This document shows, piece by piece, positions 1 to 6,102 of a stretch of DNA of 20,021 nucleotides (positions within the stretch are counted from its first letter, which is position 1; each line of letters starts with the position of its first letter). The notes under the pieces were generated by a model, which had not been told where the DNA came from, did no database searches, and saw only the letters and a program-made list of their open reading frames with translations. The stretch is from a virus. A program made the translations under genes and the position numbers. The stretch is taken from the IMG/VR virus record IMGVR_UViG_3300042894_005238, positions 1-20,021 of that record; one strand, written 5' to 3'.

Positions 1-150
1 AAAAACGCTTATCGCAGTGACTTCACTGTGGCTGGTGGCAAAACACCCCCGGCAAAAACAACCAACGACCTTCCACAAGGCGTTAAGGGTCCGATGTACA
101 AAATCAGTCGCCCACCAAAGCCCGCTACCGGCCAAAACCCAAGAGGATAA
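1..150 (+). CDS. C-terminal fragment of an unidentified protein, probably virion-related
   Basis: Frame 1 is open from the window edge to a TAA at 148-150 and gives 49 residues ending in a Pro/Gly/Lys-rich tail (…KISRPPKPATGQNPRG). The start lies outside the window. The frame stops 5 nt before the next start codon, in the same orientation, with a purine-rich AAGAGGA stretch at its end that probably serves as ribosome binding site for the next gene. The location before small structural genes suggests a head or neck protein, but nothing in the fragment identifies a family. That it is a real coding tail is inferred from the open frame and the tight spacing. Confidence 0.6.
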   Translation, partial: KNAYRSDFTVAGGKTPPAKTTNDLPQGVKGPMYKISRPPKPATGQNPRG

Positions 151-155
151 TACAA

Positions 156-2051
156 ATGTCATTTTTTTACAACTTAAACAAAACTCTCGATGCTATTCGT
201 GAGAAACCAGAACTCACACACGGTCAACTCAATGAGCGTAACATGAGCCGAGCTGCCAAGGGCTGGGAGAAGTACGGAGACGGTATGACAGAATTGTCCA
301 AACTAGGTCGAGAAGGTGCCAGTGAGAAAAAGATGGATGCTGCCCGTAAAAAATACGACAAGTATGACAATGAAGTAGACGAAGGTGCTTATCAAGGTGG
401 TCCAGACAAGAGTCAGATCCCTGCTGTGAATCGTCCAGGCAATAAAATGACCTTGCAAGATTTAGAAAAAGAACGCAATCAAAGTCCTACCACTGCTGAT
501 GGCATGAGAGCTTTGCAAAACAAACTCAAAAACATTCATCCAATGGATGCACAAGAAGGTGTTGACAAGGCAGCATTTGCCGCACTAGCACCACCAAAAA
601 ACAAAATTACTTTTGCTGACAAGATTGCTGGCGCCAAAAAAGAAGTTGACGAGATGCTGGGCGATGTAGCCGCAGAAGCTATCAAAGGTGCATTGAGTGG
701 CAAGCAAAAGAAACTAGACAAGAACAACAATGGCAAGTTAGATGCCAATGACTTTGCTATGTTGCGCAAAGGCGGCAAGCAAGTGGCCGACGAAGCAGAA
801 GACAACAGTCCGTTTACAGCTCACAAGCGTCCTCGTAAAGACACTCCGCGAGTTGGCGATGTTGAACATGGCGCCAAGCACGATATCAAACACACCGAAA
901 CTGGTCGCATGGTAACTCGTAGAGCAGATGCTCAAGGCATGAGTGTCGGTTCAGAGACTGACGACGAAGGCAACAAACACGAAAAACGAGGCCGTGGTCG
1001 TCCTACTGGTCCAGCTAAAGCCCCTGAGCGTGTGACAGCCAAAGCCACCAAACACAAAGATGGCCGCAAAGTCAAAGAAGGTGACTTTGGACCAATGGAA
1101 GAAAGCTCAGGCGACTTAAAAGCAGCCATGGCCCTGTTGAAGAAAGCCGGCTATAAAATTTCCAAAGCTGTAGAAGAAGAAAAAACTTCTACTCGTGATG
1201 ATCATGCCGAAAAAGCTGGCAAGCGAGTTGCCAAAGACATTGAGTATGATGAAAAGAAAAAAGATGGCATTCATGGCAAGAAGCGTGGTGCTGAAGATGA
1301 CAAGGCTGAAAAAGCTGGCAAGCGAGTTGCCAAAGACATCGAGTACGACGAAAAGAAAGACAAAAAAGAAGACAAGCCTAAAAAAGTCAAAGAAGCCGGC
1401 GGCACTGACACACCCACAGCATCCAGTGGCTTCAGTTATGGCCAGGGCATTTATGATTCAATCAATCATGAAATTGAAAAGATGATTGCCGAATCAATGA
1501 GCATGAATATGAGCGACTCAACTGACGGTACCAAGAGTTTGACCATCACTGCCACTGACGAAGATGCAGTAAAACTATCAATGCTGTTGAACACAGCAGG
1601 CATTGGTGGAGCAGGTGGACAACAGACTCACGGTGATACTTGTCCAGCATGCGGCAGTGCTGATTGCGGGTGTGGCACCCAGGGAATGGACGAAGCAGCA
1701 CCCACAGTATCTGACAACGAGCCAGACTGGCCAACCAACACTGAAGAAGGCGATGCATTGCAATACAGCGGTGGCTTAGATGGTCCCAAGTCAACAGGAC
1801 AAAGTACAGTACCTGTACTAGCCAGCCAAGATGATCGACAACACAGCTATGCTGAAGATGATGCTCTGCGTCGTATGATGGAAATGGCTGGTATCAAAGA
1901 AGCTGCCAAACCAGACTTTCTGGACATGGACAAAGACGGCGACAAAAAAGAGTCAATGAAAAAAGCAGCCGACGACAAAGACAAAGAAGATAAAAAAGTT
2001 GAAGAAAGTATCTTTACTTTGACCAACCAATGGAAAGCCTACAAAGGGTAA
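156..2051 (+). CDS. Large charged EF-hand-containing phage protein, candidate prohead core/internal protein
   Basis: A 631-aa protein, very rich in Lys, Asp and Glu and low in hydrophobic residues, without signal peptide or membrane segment. Residues 188-199 (DKNNNGKLDAND) form a complete EF-hand/dockerin-type calcium loop. A second Asp-rich loop (LDMDKDGDKKES) lies near the C-terminus. An 18-residue segment (AEKAGKRVAKDIEYDEKK) occurs twice 33 residues apart. A Cys cluster (CPACGSADCGCG) sits near residue 500. An IRE at residues 14-16 fits the (L/I)xE cleavage rule of T4 gp21-type prohead protease. Composition resembles scaffold or core proteins, so a prohead role is inferred; no family assignment is certain. 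The start is supported by AGAGG 10 nt upstream, and a strong terminator follows the stop. Confidence 0.75.
   Translation: MSFFYNLNKTLDAIREKPELTHGQLNERNMSRAAKGWEKYGDGMTELSKLGREGASEKKMDAARKKYDKYDNEVDEGAYQGGPDKSQIPAVNRPGNKMTLQDLEKERNQSPTTADGMRALQNKLKNIHPMDAQEGVDKAAFAALAPPKNKITFADKIAGAKKEVDEMLGDVAAEAIKGALSGKQKKLDKNNNGKLDANDFAMLRKGGKQVADEAEDNSPFTAHKRPRKDTPRVGDVEHGAKHDIKHTETGRMVTRRADAQGMSVGSETDDEGNKHEKRGRGRPTGPAKAPERVTAKATKHKDGRKVKEGDFGPMEESSGDLKAAMALLKKAGYKISKAVEEEKTSTRDDHAEKAGKRVAKDIEYDEKKKDGIHGKKRGAEDDKAEKAGKRVAKDIEYDEKKDKKEDKPKKVKEAGGTDTPTASSGFSYGQGIYDSINHEIEKMIAESMSMNMSDSTDGTKSLTITATDEDAVKLSMLLNTAGIGGAGGQQTHGDTCPACGSADCGCGTQGMDEAAPTVSDNEPDWPTNTEEGDALQYSGGLDGPKSTGQSTVPVLASQDDRQHSYAEDDALRRMMEMAGIKEAAKPDFLDMDKDGDKKESMKKAADDKDKEDKKVEESIFTLTNQWKAYKG
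1206..1358 (+). repeat. Two near-identical 54-nt coding repeats, 99-nt period
   Basis: Units at 1206-1259 and 1305-1358 encode the same 18 residues (AEKAGKRVAKDIEYDEKK). Differences between the copies are silent third-position changes (GCC/GCT, ATT/ATC, TAT/TAC, GAT/GAC). This indicates an older in-frame duplication kept by selection on the protein, not an assembly duplicate. Confidence 0.85.
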
Positions 2052-2062
2052 TTGTAAAAATC

Positions 2063-2090
2063 AACTGCTGTGGAAACACAGCAGTTTTTT
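2063..2090 (+). terminator. Rho-independent terminator after the 631-aa gene
   Basis: A perfect 10-bp stem AACTGCTGTG/CACAGCAGTT closes a stable GAAA tetraloop and runs into a T-tract to 2090. It lies 12 nt after the stop codon and ends 17 nt before the next start. Confidence 0.9.
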
Positions 2091-2106
2091 ATAGTAAGGA
2101 AAAATT

Positions 2107-2280
2107 ATGTCACAATACAAACCATACAATGAATCATTGACCACTCCTGTTCAGCCCAATCCACACTCGCCAGCGCACAGTGGGTACAAGCAACAGCCAG
2201 TTGAGATCCCAGGAGTACTGGATCAAACTCGTAATTTATTTCAACCGGTGGTTGCGATACCACCACAGGACAAATCATAA
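2107..2280 (+). CDS. Small proline-rich hypothetical protein (57 aa)
   Basis: An ATG at 2107 opens a 57-codon frame ending in TAA at 2278-2280. It is preceded by a good ribosome binding site (TAAGGA at 2095-2100, 6 nt spacing). The stop shares its last A with the ATG of the next gene (TAATG), the coupling pattern used throughout this region. The protein is rich in Pro, Gln, Asn and Ser (for example TTPVQPNPHSPAH) with no hydrophobic core, so it may be an extended or disordered virion component. No family is recognised. It is easily missed because it is short, and the frame on the opposite strand is less plausible. Confidence 0.7.
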   Translation: MSQYKPYNESLTTPVQPNPHSPAHSGYKQQPVEIPGVLDQTRNLFQPVVAIPPQDKS

Positions 2281-2573
2281 TGGCTGCCAATGTTTACACA
2301 ACACTATCCAACACTGTGGTTTACACAGACAAGTTACAGATTACCACTTCGGGCAATGCAGTGACTTATCAGGCCTATGCAGTGGCACTGGGCACAAGCG
2401 CCGCCGCTGGAAACATTTACAGCGCACCAATTACTATTCCTGCCAATACAATATTTGAAGTATACTCAGGTGTTGGCAACAAAATCACAGTAACAGGAAC
2501 ACCGTTTACTGCACTGGAATTAGGCACAGCAAGTTCAGCCACAGCCGGCGTGATTGGCTATGGAAGCATTTGA
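2280..2573 (+). CDS. Small beta-rich structural-type protein (97 aa)
   Basis: A 97-aa protein rich in Thr, Ala, Val, Ile and Gly, with alternating polar/apolar stretches (VYTDKLQITTSGNAVTYQAY; ITIPANTIFEVYSG) typical of beta-sandwich virion or decoration proteins. It has no Cys, no signal peptide and no catalytic motif. Its start overlaps the stop of the 57-aa gene by 1 nt and its stop overlaps the next ATG (TGATG), so it is probably translated by coupling. A head decoration or fibre-associated role is inferred from composition and position only. Confidence 0.7.
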   Translation: MAANVYTTLSNTVVYTDKLQITTSGNAVTYQAYAVALGTSAAAGNIYSAPITIPANTIFEVYSGVGNKITVTGTPFTALELGTASSATAGVIGYGSI

Positions 2574-2599
2574 TGCGAGCCAGTGATTTTATTGTAGAA
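2573..2599 (+). other. Candidate capsid-targeting propeptide (MRASDFIVE)
   Basis: The nine codons match the pattern M-(K/R)-x-x-(D/E)-F-(I/L)-x-E of T4 internal-protein targeting peptides, which gp21 protease removes after the Glu. The assignment is by resemblance only. Confidence 0.5.
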
Positions 2600-2947
2600 A
2601 CTCAAAAAGGAAAAATATCCGCACGACAGCAACAGTCGACCCGTGGGTTGAATATTTTTTCAAAGAAGATAGACAGTTACGATAGACTGTATGATTTAAA
2701 TCGGTTGATGATGGCTGTGGCAAGCAGTGATGGAATAAACCCAATAGAAATGAATGCTGAAAGTTGGGTAGGAAAACATAACACTGCACATCCCTACACC
2801 AAAGAAGAACAGGACATGCTTAAATTAGCATACAAAGCTGCTGGTCTAGCGCATATAGATTTAAACAACGGTGATATGGATAGTGAAGAATTAGAGTCAA
2901 CAAATACTCGTAGCCCGGTTACAGGATTCAAGGGATATCCCAGATGA
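2573..2947 (+). CDS. Small protein with capsid-targeting-like N-terminus, paralogue 1 (124 aa)
   Basis: ATG at 2573 overlaps the previous TGA (TGATG); the TTG one codon upstream is not needed. The protein begins MRASDFIVE, close to the T4 internal-protein capsid-targeting peptide MKTYQEFIAE, and its IVE fits the (I/L)xE rule of the prohead protease. After that comes a soluble alpha-type body (SYDRLYDLNRLMMAVASSDG; KEEQDMLKLAYKAAGLAHID) and a C-terminus RSPVTGFKGYPR shared with the next gene. I infer a packaged internal head protein, processed after residue 9. The body has no family I recognise. The next gene starts in an ATGA overlap. Confidence 0.75.
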   Translation: MRASDFIVETQKGKISARQQQSTRGLNIFSKKIDSYDRLYDLNRLMMAVASSDGINPIEMNAESWVGKHNTAHPYTKEEQDMLKLAYKAAGLAHIDLNNGDMDSEELESTNTRSPVTGFKGYPR

Positions 2948-2970
2948 GAGCTAGAGAATTTCTCAGAGAA
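2944..2970 (+). other. Candidate capsid-targeting propeptide (MRAREFLRE)
   Basis: The second copy of the same N-terminal pattern. Cleavage would be predicted after Glu9. Its recurrence in front of an otherwise different protein argues for a sorting signal over chance. Confidence 0.5.
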
Positions 2971-3330
2971 CAACACAATCTGCCTCCAGAGCAGGCCAAC
3001 CCCATGCGTTACACTTATGTAATTCCTGGACTCAGTGCCGCTGATCCTTACAACAACTATAGATTTGGTGTGGCCCTGGCTAGAGCCCGTAGCGATTCTG
3101 GCAAAGATGGCATCAACACCAAGTTTCCAGCCTGGGATGCAGAAACAGTATTTGGCGAACACGGGGTTGTTGCTGGGATGGATTCTAGCATTGCTCAAGT
3201 GATTGATACAGCGTTGGCCATGACCAAAACACCTGGTGGTAAAAAATTGATCTCAACTGCTGACAGTACTGAACCCACATTTGTAGATACAAAAAGCCCG
3301 GTAAAAGCATTCAAAGGATACCCAAGGTAA
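2944..3330 (+). CDS. Small protein with capsid-targeting-like N-terminus, paralogue 2 (128 aa)
   Basis: A 128-aa protein whose ATG overlaps the previous stop (ATGA). It begins MRAREFLRE, matching the previous gene's N-terminus (MRA-x-(D/E)-F-(I/L)-x-E), and ends KSPVKAFKGYPR, nearly the same as the previous C-terminus. The middle is different (YVIPGLSAADPYNNYRFGVA; SSIAQVIDTALAMT), so the two share termini but not the core. LRE at residues 7-9 fits the T4 prohead-protease rule. The shared ends suggest a common delivery route with divergent cargo, as in T4 internal proteins IPI-IPIII. That is inference; no enzymatic motif is visible. Confidence 0.75.
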   Translation: MRAREFLREQHNLPPEQANPMRYTYVIPGLSAADPYNNYRFGVALARARSDSGKDGINTKFPAWDAETVFGEHGVVAGMDSSIAQVIDTALAMTKTPGGKKLISTADSTEPTFVDTKSPVKAFKGYPR

Positions 3331-3336
3331 AATATT

Positions 3337-3945
3337 ATGGCAAACCCACCACCACCATACGACAACATCACAGGCATAAGCCGTGCTGTGATGAAAGACA
3401 ACGCACAAGAAACCATTGGCGATTACAATGGTGTTGCTCGCCCAAGTGAATTAGTAGTCAACCAACTCACACAAGATATCTATGTAGGCAACGTCAATGG
3501 AAATCTAAATTTGATCGCATACGGATCTGGCGTTACCAGCACCACAACATTCAACCCGCAGTTCACTGACGGATCAGGCACATTTGCAGGCGGCACTGCC
3601 ACTGCATCGTATGTGCGTATGGGTCCGCTGATGTTTATACATGTGTATGTGGATTTTGCAGGAGTTACCAACTTTGGCAGCACAGGATATCAGATTACAC
3701 TACCTACTCCCGCAATAAACACATTTAGACTGGCAGGTGGCAGCCTGCATCAAACAGCCGGTGCTGGTTCTCCTGCCTTGTACCATATTGCTGGAATCAC
3801 AGACGTCGTTGACAGCACCACAGTTATGAAACTGTATTATTCTGGTAGCACTACCGATCTAGTTTGGAAATTCAACACTCCGGCCACAGGCGCCTGGCAA
3901 TCGGGCGCACATTTTGATCTTTCGGGCACATATCAAATAGCATAA
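3337..3945 (+). CDS. Putative tail-fibre or receptor-binding virion protein (202 aa)
   Basis: The N-terminal 60 residues contain a pattern (RPSELVVNQLTQDIYVGN then GNLNLI) like the small N-terminal domain of phage tropism-determinant and fibre proteins, in which 'P-x-E-L-x-V…IY-x-G-N…' repeats. The remaining ~140 residues are Gly/Ser/Thr-rich and beta-predicted, with a segment (ASYVRMGPLMFIHVYVDFAG) typical of fibre tip domains. There is no catalytic motif. AAGG at 3324-3327 provides a ribosome binding site. The gene follows the internal-protein pair and ends 1 nt before the nuclease gene. A minor structural or adsorption protein is the best reading; an exact gp number is not possible. Confidence 0.6.
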   Translation: MANPPPPYDNITGISRAVMKDNAQETIGDYNGVARPSELVVNQLTQDIYVGNVNGNLNLIAYGSGVTSTTTFNPQFTDGSGTFAGGTATASYVRMGPLMFIHVYVDFAGVTNFGSTGYQITLPTPAINTFRLAGGSLHQTAGAGSPALYHIAGITDVVDSTTVMKLYYSGSTTDLVWKFNTPATGAWQSGAHFDLSGTYQIA

Positions 3946-3946
3946 T

Positions 3947-4384
3947 ATGAAAAAACTACTACTCTCTCTACTACTGATTCCATGCTTGGTCATGGCACAA
4001 CCCAAACAAAAACCTGGTGTGACCTATGACGCTGTGATTACCCGTGTAATTGACGGCGACACAGTGGGCATTGCTGCCACTTGGCTTCCTGCACCACTCA
4101 AACAAGAACTCAGTGTTCGTGTGTTTGGAGTTGATACTCCTGAAAAAGGACATCGTGCCCAGTGCGCCAGTGAAGCACAGCGTGGTGAGGCAGCCACAGC
4201 ATTTACTAAACAAATGATTGCCAACAGCCAAAAGCGACAGATTGTGCTCATGGACTGGGACAAGTATGGCGGCCGTGTGTTAGGTGACGTCATCCTCAAT
4301 GGTGTTAGTCTACGTCAGCAACTAATTGCCAACGGCTTTGCCCGTGAATACTACGGTGAGGCCAAAACTTCTTGGTGCAACTGA
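3947..4384 (+). CDS. Secreted staphylococcal-nuclease-like (thermonuclease family) protein
   Basis: A 145-aa protein with an N-terminal signal peptide (MKKLLLSLLLIPCLVMA, likely signal peptidase I cleavage after residue 17) followed by a complete SNase domain. Visible motifs are VIDGDTV (34-40), RVFGVDTPE (58-66) and DKYGGRVLGDV (105-115). They supply counterparts of the Arg35, Glu43 and Arg87 catalytic residues of Staphylococcus nuclease (here R58, E66, R110) and the calcium-binding Asp of the DTPE motif. The family cleaves DNA and RNA to 3'-phosphates. The signal peptide implies export to the periplasm or outside. In a phage this could degrade host or competing DNA, or assist release, but that is inference. 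Length is normal and the domain appears intact. Confidence 0.85.
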   Translation: MKKLLLSLLLIPCLVMAQPKQKPGVTYDAVITRVIDGDTVGIAATWLPAPLKQELSVRVFGVDTPEKGHRAQCASEAQRGEAATAFTKQMIANSQKRQIVLMDWDKYGGRVLGDVILNGVSLRQQLIANGFAREYYGEAKTSWCN

Positions 4385-4386
4385 TC

Positions 4387-4403
4387 TGCCTTTAAATAAG
4401 GCA
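4387..4403 (+). repeat. Perfect 6-bp inverted repeat over the radical SAM start
   Basis: TGCCTT-TAAAT-AAGGCA, with the right arm covering the AAGG and the A of the ATG at 4403. The loop carries the TAAAT of a late-promoter-like TTTAAATA. In RNA the hairpin would hide the start region. It is too weak and lacks a T-run to be a normal terminator. Confidence 0.55.
4391..4398 (+). promoter_or_regulatory. Late-promoter-like TTTAAATA before the radical SAM gene
   Basis: One mismatch to the T4 late -10 box TATAAATA. It ends 4 nt before the ATG, so a transcript would start at or near the start codon. It may instead be only an AT-rich translation signal. Confidence 0.25.
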
Positions 4404-5548
4404 TGAGCAATAATTTCTACTGCGCCGCACCCTGGCGCGGCCTCCACATCAATCCCAAAGGCGATGTAAAAACCTGCTGTGCCGGTAATCCCAACATGTT
4501 AGGTAACTTGAACACGCACTCCATTGACCAGATACTCAATAACACACTAATGACCGAGATACGGCACAGCCTAGCACAAGGTCAGCCGCACAAGTATTGT
4601 AGCAATTGTGTGCAAGCTGAACGATTTGGAGGAAGTTCTGAGCGTGATTGGCACAACAATGTTAATGAAAATTTTGATTTTGCCACTGCCGGGGACCGTT
4701 ACCATTATCCAGTTATTGTAGATGTGCGTTGGAATACCACCTGTAATTTGAGTTGTAACTACTGCGGAGAATTGTGCAGTTCAAAGTGGGCAGGACTCAA
4801 AGGAATACCTTTCAAGTCTGGCGCTAGACCCTACTATGAACAGGTGTGTGATTTTATTGAACAGCATCAAGCTCACATACACGAAGTTGCACTGGTTGGA
4901 GGCGAGCCCTTGCTGTTGCCTGAAAACGAACGATTGCTGGATGTTATTTCTGAAGATGCAATTGTCACGCTGATTACAAATCTAAGTGTAGACTTTGAAA
5001 ACAACAAGATATTCAAAAAACTACAAAATAGAACACAGGTGGGTTGGAGTATGAGTTTTGACAACACAGGCTCACGCTTTGAATATGTACGACATGGCAG
5101 CAATTGGGAATTGTTACAAAAAAATCTGGGCATACTAAAAAATCTAATGACTACACAGGGTCAATGGGGCGGCATACATGCAGTGTACAACATCTACAAT
5201 GCCACACGCATTTGTGAACTTCGTGAGTTTGCTGATTCAGTTGGTGTCAGTGTGCTGTGGCAAAACTTGTTTCAGCCAGACTATCTTGATCCATTCCTGC
5301 ACGGCCCTGAAGTTGCACAAGCGGCAGCCGCAGAAATTGAACGCTTTTACGCCACAGGCAATGTTACACCAGCTGAACGCCAGTTCTTTGATCAGGCATT
5401 GAACAATTACAAATCAATAACTCATGCCCAGCCTGATATAGAACAAAAGTTTGCACAACACATTCAAGAAATTGAAACAAAATATCATAGTGACAAACAA
5501 GGACAATTTGAAATGCTATGGCCGGAGTTAAAAACATTATGCAAATAA
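4403..5548 (+). CDS. Twitch/SPASM-like radical SAM protein
   Basis: A 381-aa protein with the radical SAM 4Fe-4S motif C114-x3-C118-x2-C121 (CNLSCNYC) and a GGEP motif at 166-169 that contacts SAM. The N-terminal region carries further Cys (C7, C25/C26, C66, C69, in CAAPW, KTCCAG and YCSNC). This resembles the auxiliary-cluster (SPASM/twitch) region of radical SAM enzymes that modify peptides or proteins, here placed before the SAM core instead of after it. Similar proteins occur in marine myoviruses with unknown substrate. The next gene, an oxygenase, overlaps its end by 10 nt, so the two are probably co-translated and may act on the same target. The actual reaction cannot be told from sequence. 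Confidence 0.8.
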   Translation: MSNNFYCAAPWRGLHINPKGDVKTCCAGNPNMLGNLNTHSIDQILNNTLMTEIRHSLAQGQPHKYCSNCVQAERFGGSSERDWHNNVNENFDFATAGDRYHYPVIVDVRWNTTCNLSCNYCGELCSSKWAGLKGIPFKSGARPYYEQVCDFIEQHQAHIHEVALVGGEPLLLPENERLLDVISEDAIVTLITNLSVDFENNKIFKKLQNRTQVGWSMSFDNTGSRFEYVRHGSNWELLQKNLGILKNLMTTQGQWGGIHAVYNIYNATRICELREFADSVGVSVLWQNLFQPDYLDPFLHGPEVAQAAAAEIERFYATGNVTPAERQFFDQALNNYKSITHAQPDIEQKFAQHIQEIETKYHSDKQGQFEMLWPELKTLCK

Positions 5549-6102
5549 CATCAATTGACGAAAACAACAATTTATTCAAAGTTGAAGAATTATTACCTGA
5601 TCACTTAGTAGAAAAAGTTCTTGCTACCCCTTGGCCTGAGCTTGCCTGGTCCAGACAACAAGGGCAAGAAACCTGGTCTCGTAGACGAATACGCAATGAG
5701 GCAATACCTTGGCAACAGGAATGGGATATATATCTATCAAATGCCATGCCTGAAATTGAACAGTTGGTTGGACGAAAATTAAAAAGCTATATTGGCACCG
5801 GATGGTGGTTGGACGAACCTGGATTTACCTGTGCAATGCACACAGATGGTGACATGCCTGGAGCATTGCAAATGACCTGGATTGCGGCACAGCCCGAGTT
5901 GGGCACATGCTTTTACAACTACAAAGATCCAGATGCAGTTAGACATCAGTTCTTGGCCCGGCCCAACTCAGGTTATATCATGTTAAATAATGTTGATCCC
6001 AATGGGTATCGACAACTACAATGGCATGCCATGTTGACACCTGTGCCAGCCAACACATATAGATTGAGCAGTTACACTTGGCTTACTCCTTATCATGATT
6101 GA
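5539..6102 (+). CDS. 2OG-Fe(II) dioxygenase-like protein (187 aa)
   Basis: Starting at ATG 5539 (10-nt overlap with the radical SAM gene; an in-frame ATG at 5518 is possible) it encodes 187 aa. The jelly-roll iron site is visible: H101-x-D103 (MHTDGD), distal H163 (QWHAM) and R175 (TYRLSSYTW), the Arg that would bind 2-oxoglutarate. The C-terminal third forms the expected beta-strands. Such enzymes hydroxylate amino acids, nucleobases or small molecules. The substrate here is unknown, but coupling to a radical SAM protein suggests a shared modification pathway. The stop overlaps the terminase start by 8 nt, so the gene sits in the late packaging operon. Confidence 0.7.
   Translation: MQITSIDENNNLFKVEELLPDHLVEKVLATPWPELAWSRQQGQETWSRRRIRNEAIPWQQEWDIYLSNAMPEIEQLVGRKLKSYIGTGWWLDEPGFTCAMHTDGDMPGALQMTWIAAQPELGTCFYNYKDPDAVRHQFLARPNSGYIMLNNVDPNGYRQLQWHAMLTPVPANTYRLSSYTWLTPYHD

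Noticed and set aside
17-202. Open frame crossing the first gene boundary
   Set aside because: It lies out of frame with two better-supported reading frames (1-150 and 156-2051) and has no ribosome binding site or sensible composition.
1195-1485. Lys-rich open frame inside the 631-aa gene
   Set aside because: It is a shadow of the Lys/Glu-rich repeat region in another frame; its Met/Lys composition follows from GAAAAG-type codons shifted by one base.
5983-5990. TTAAATAA inside the 2OG oxygenase gene as a late promoter
   Set aside because: It is internal to a coding sequence, far from the terminase start, and only a partial match to TATAAATA.
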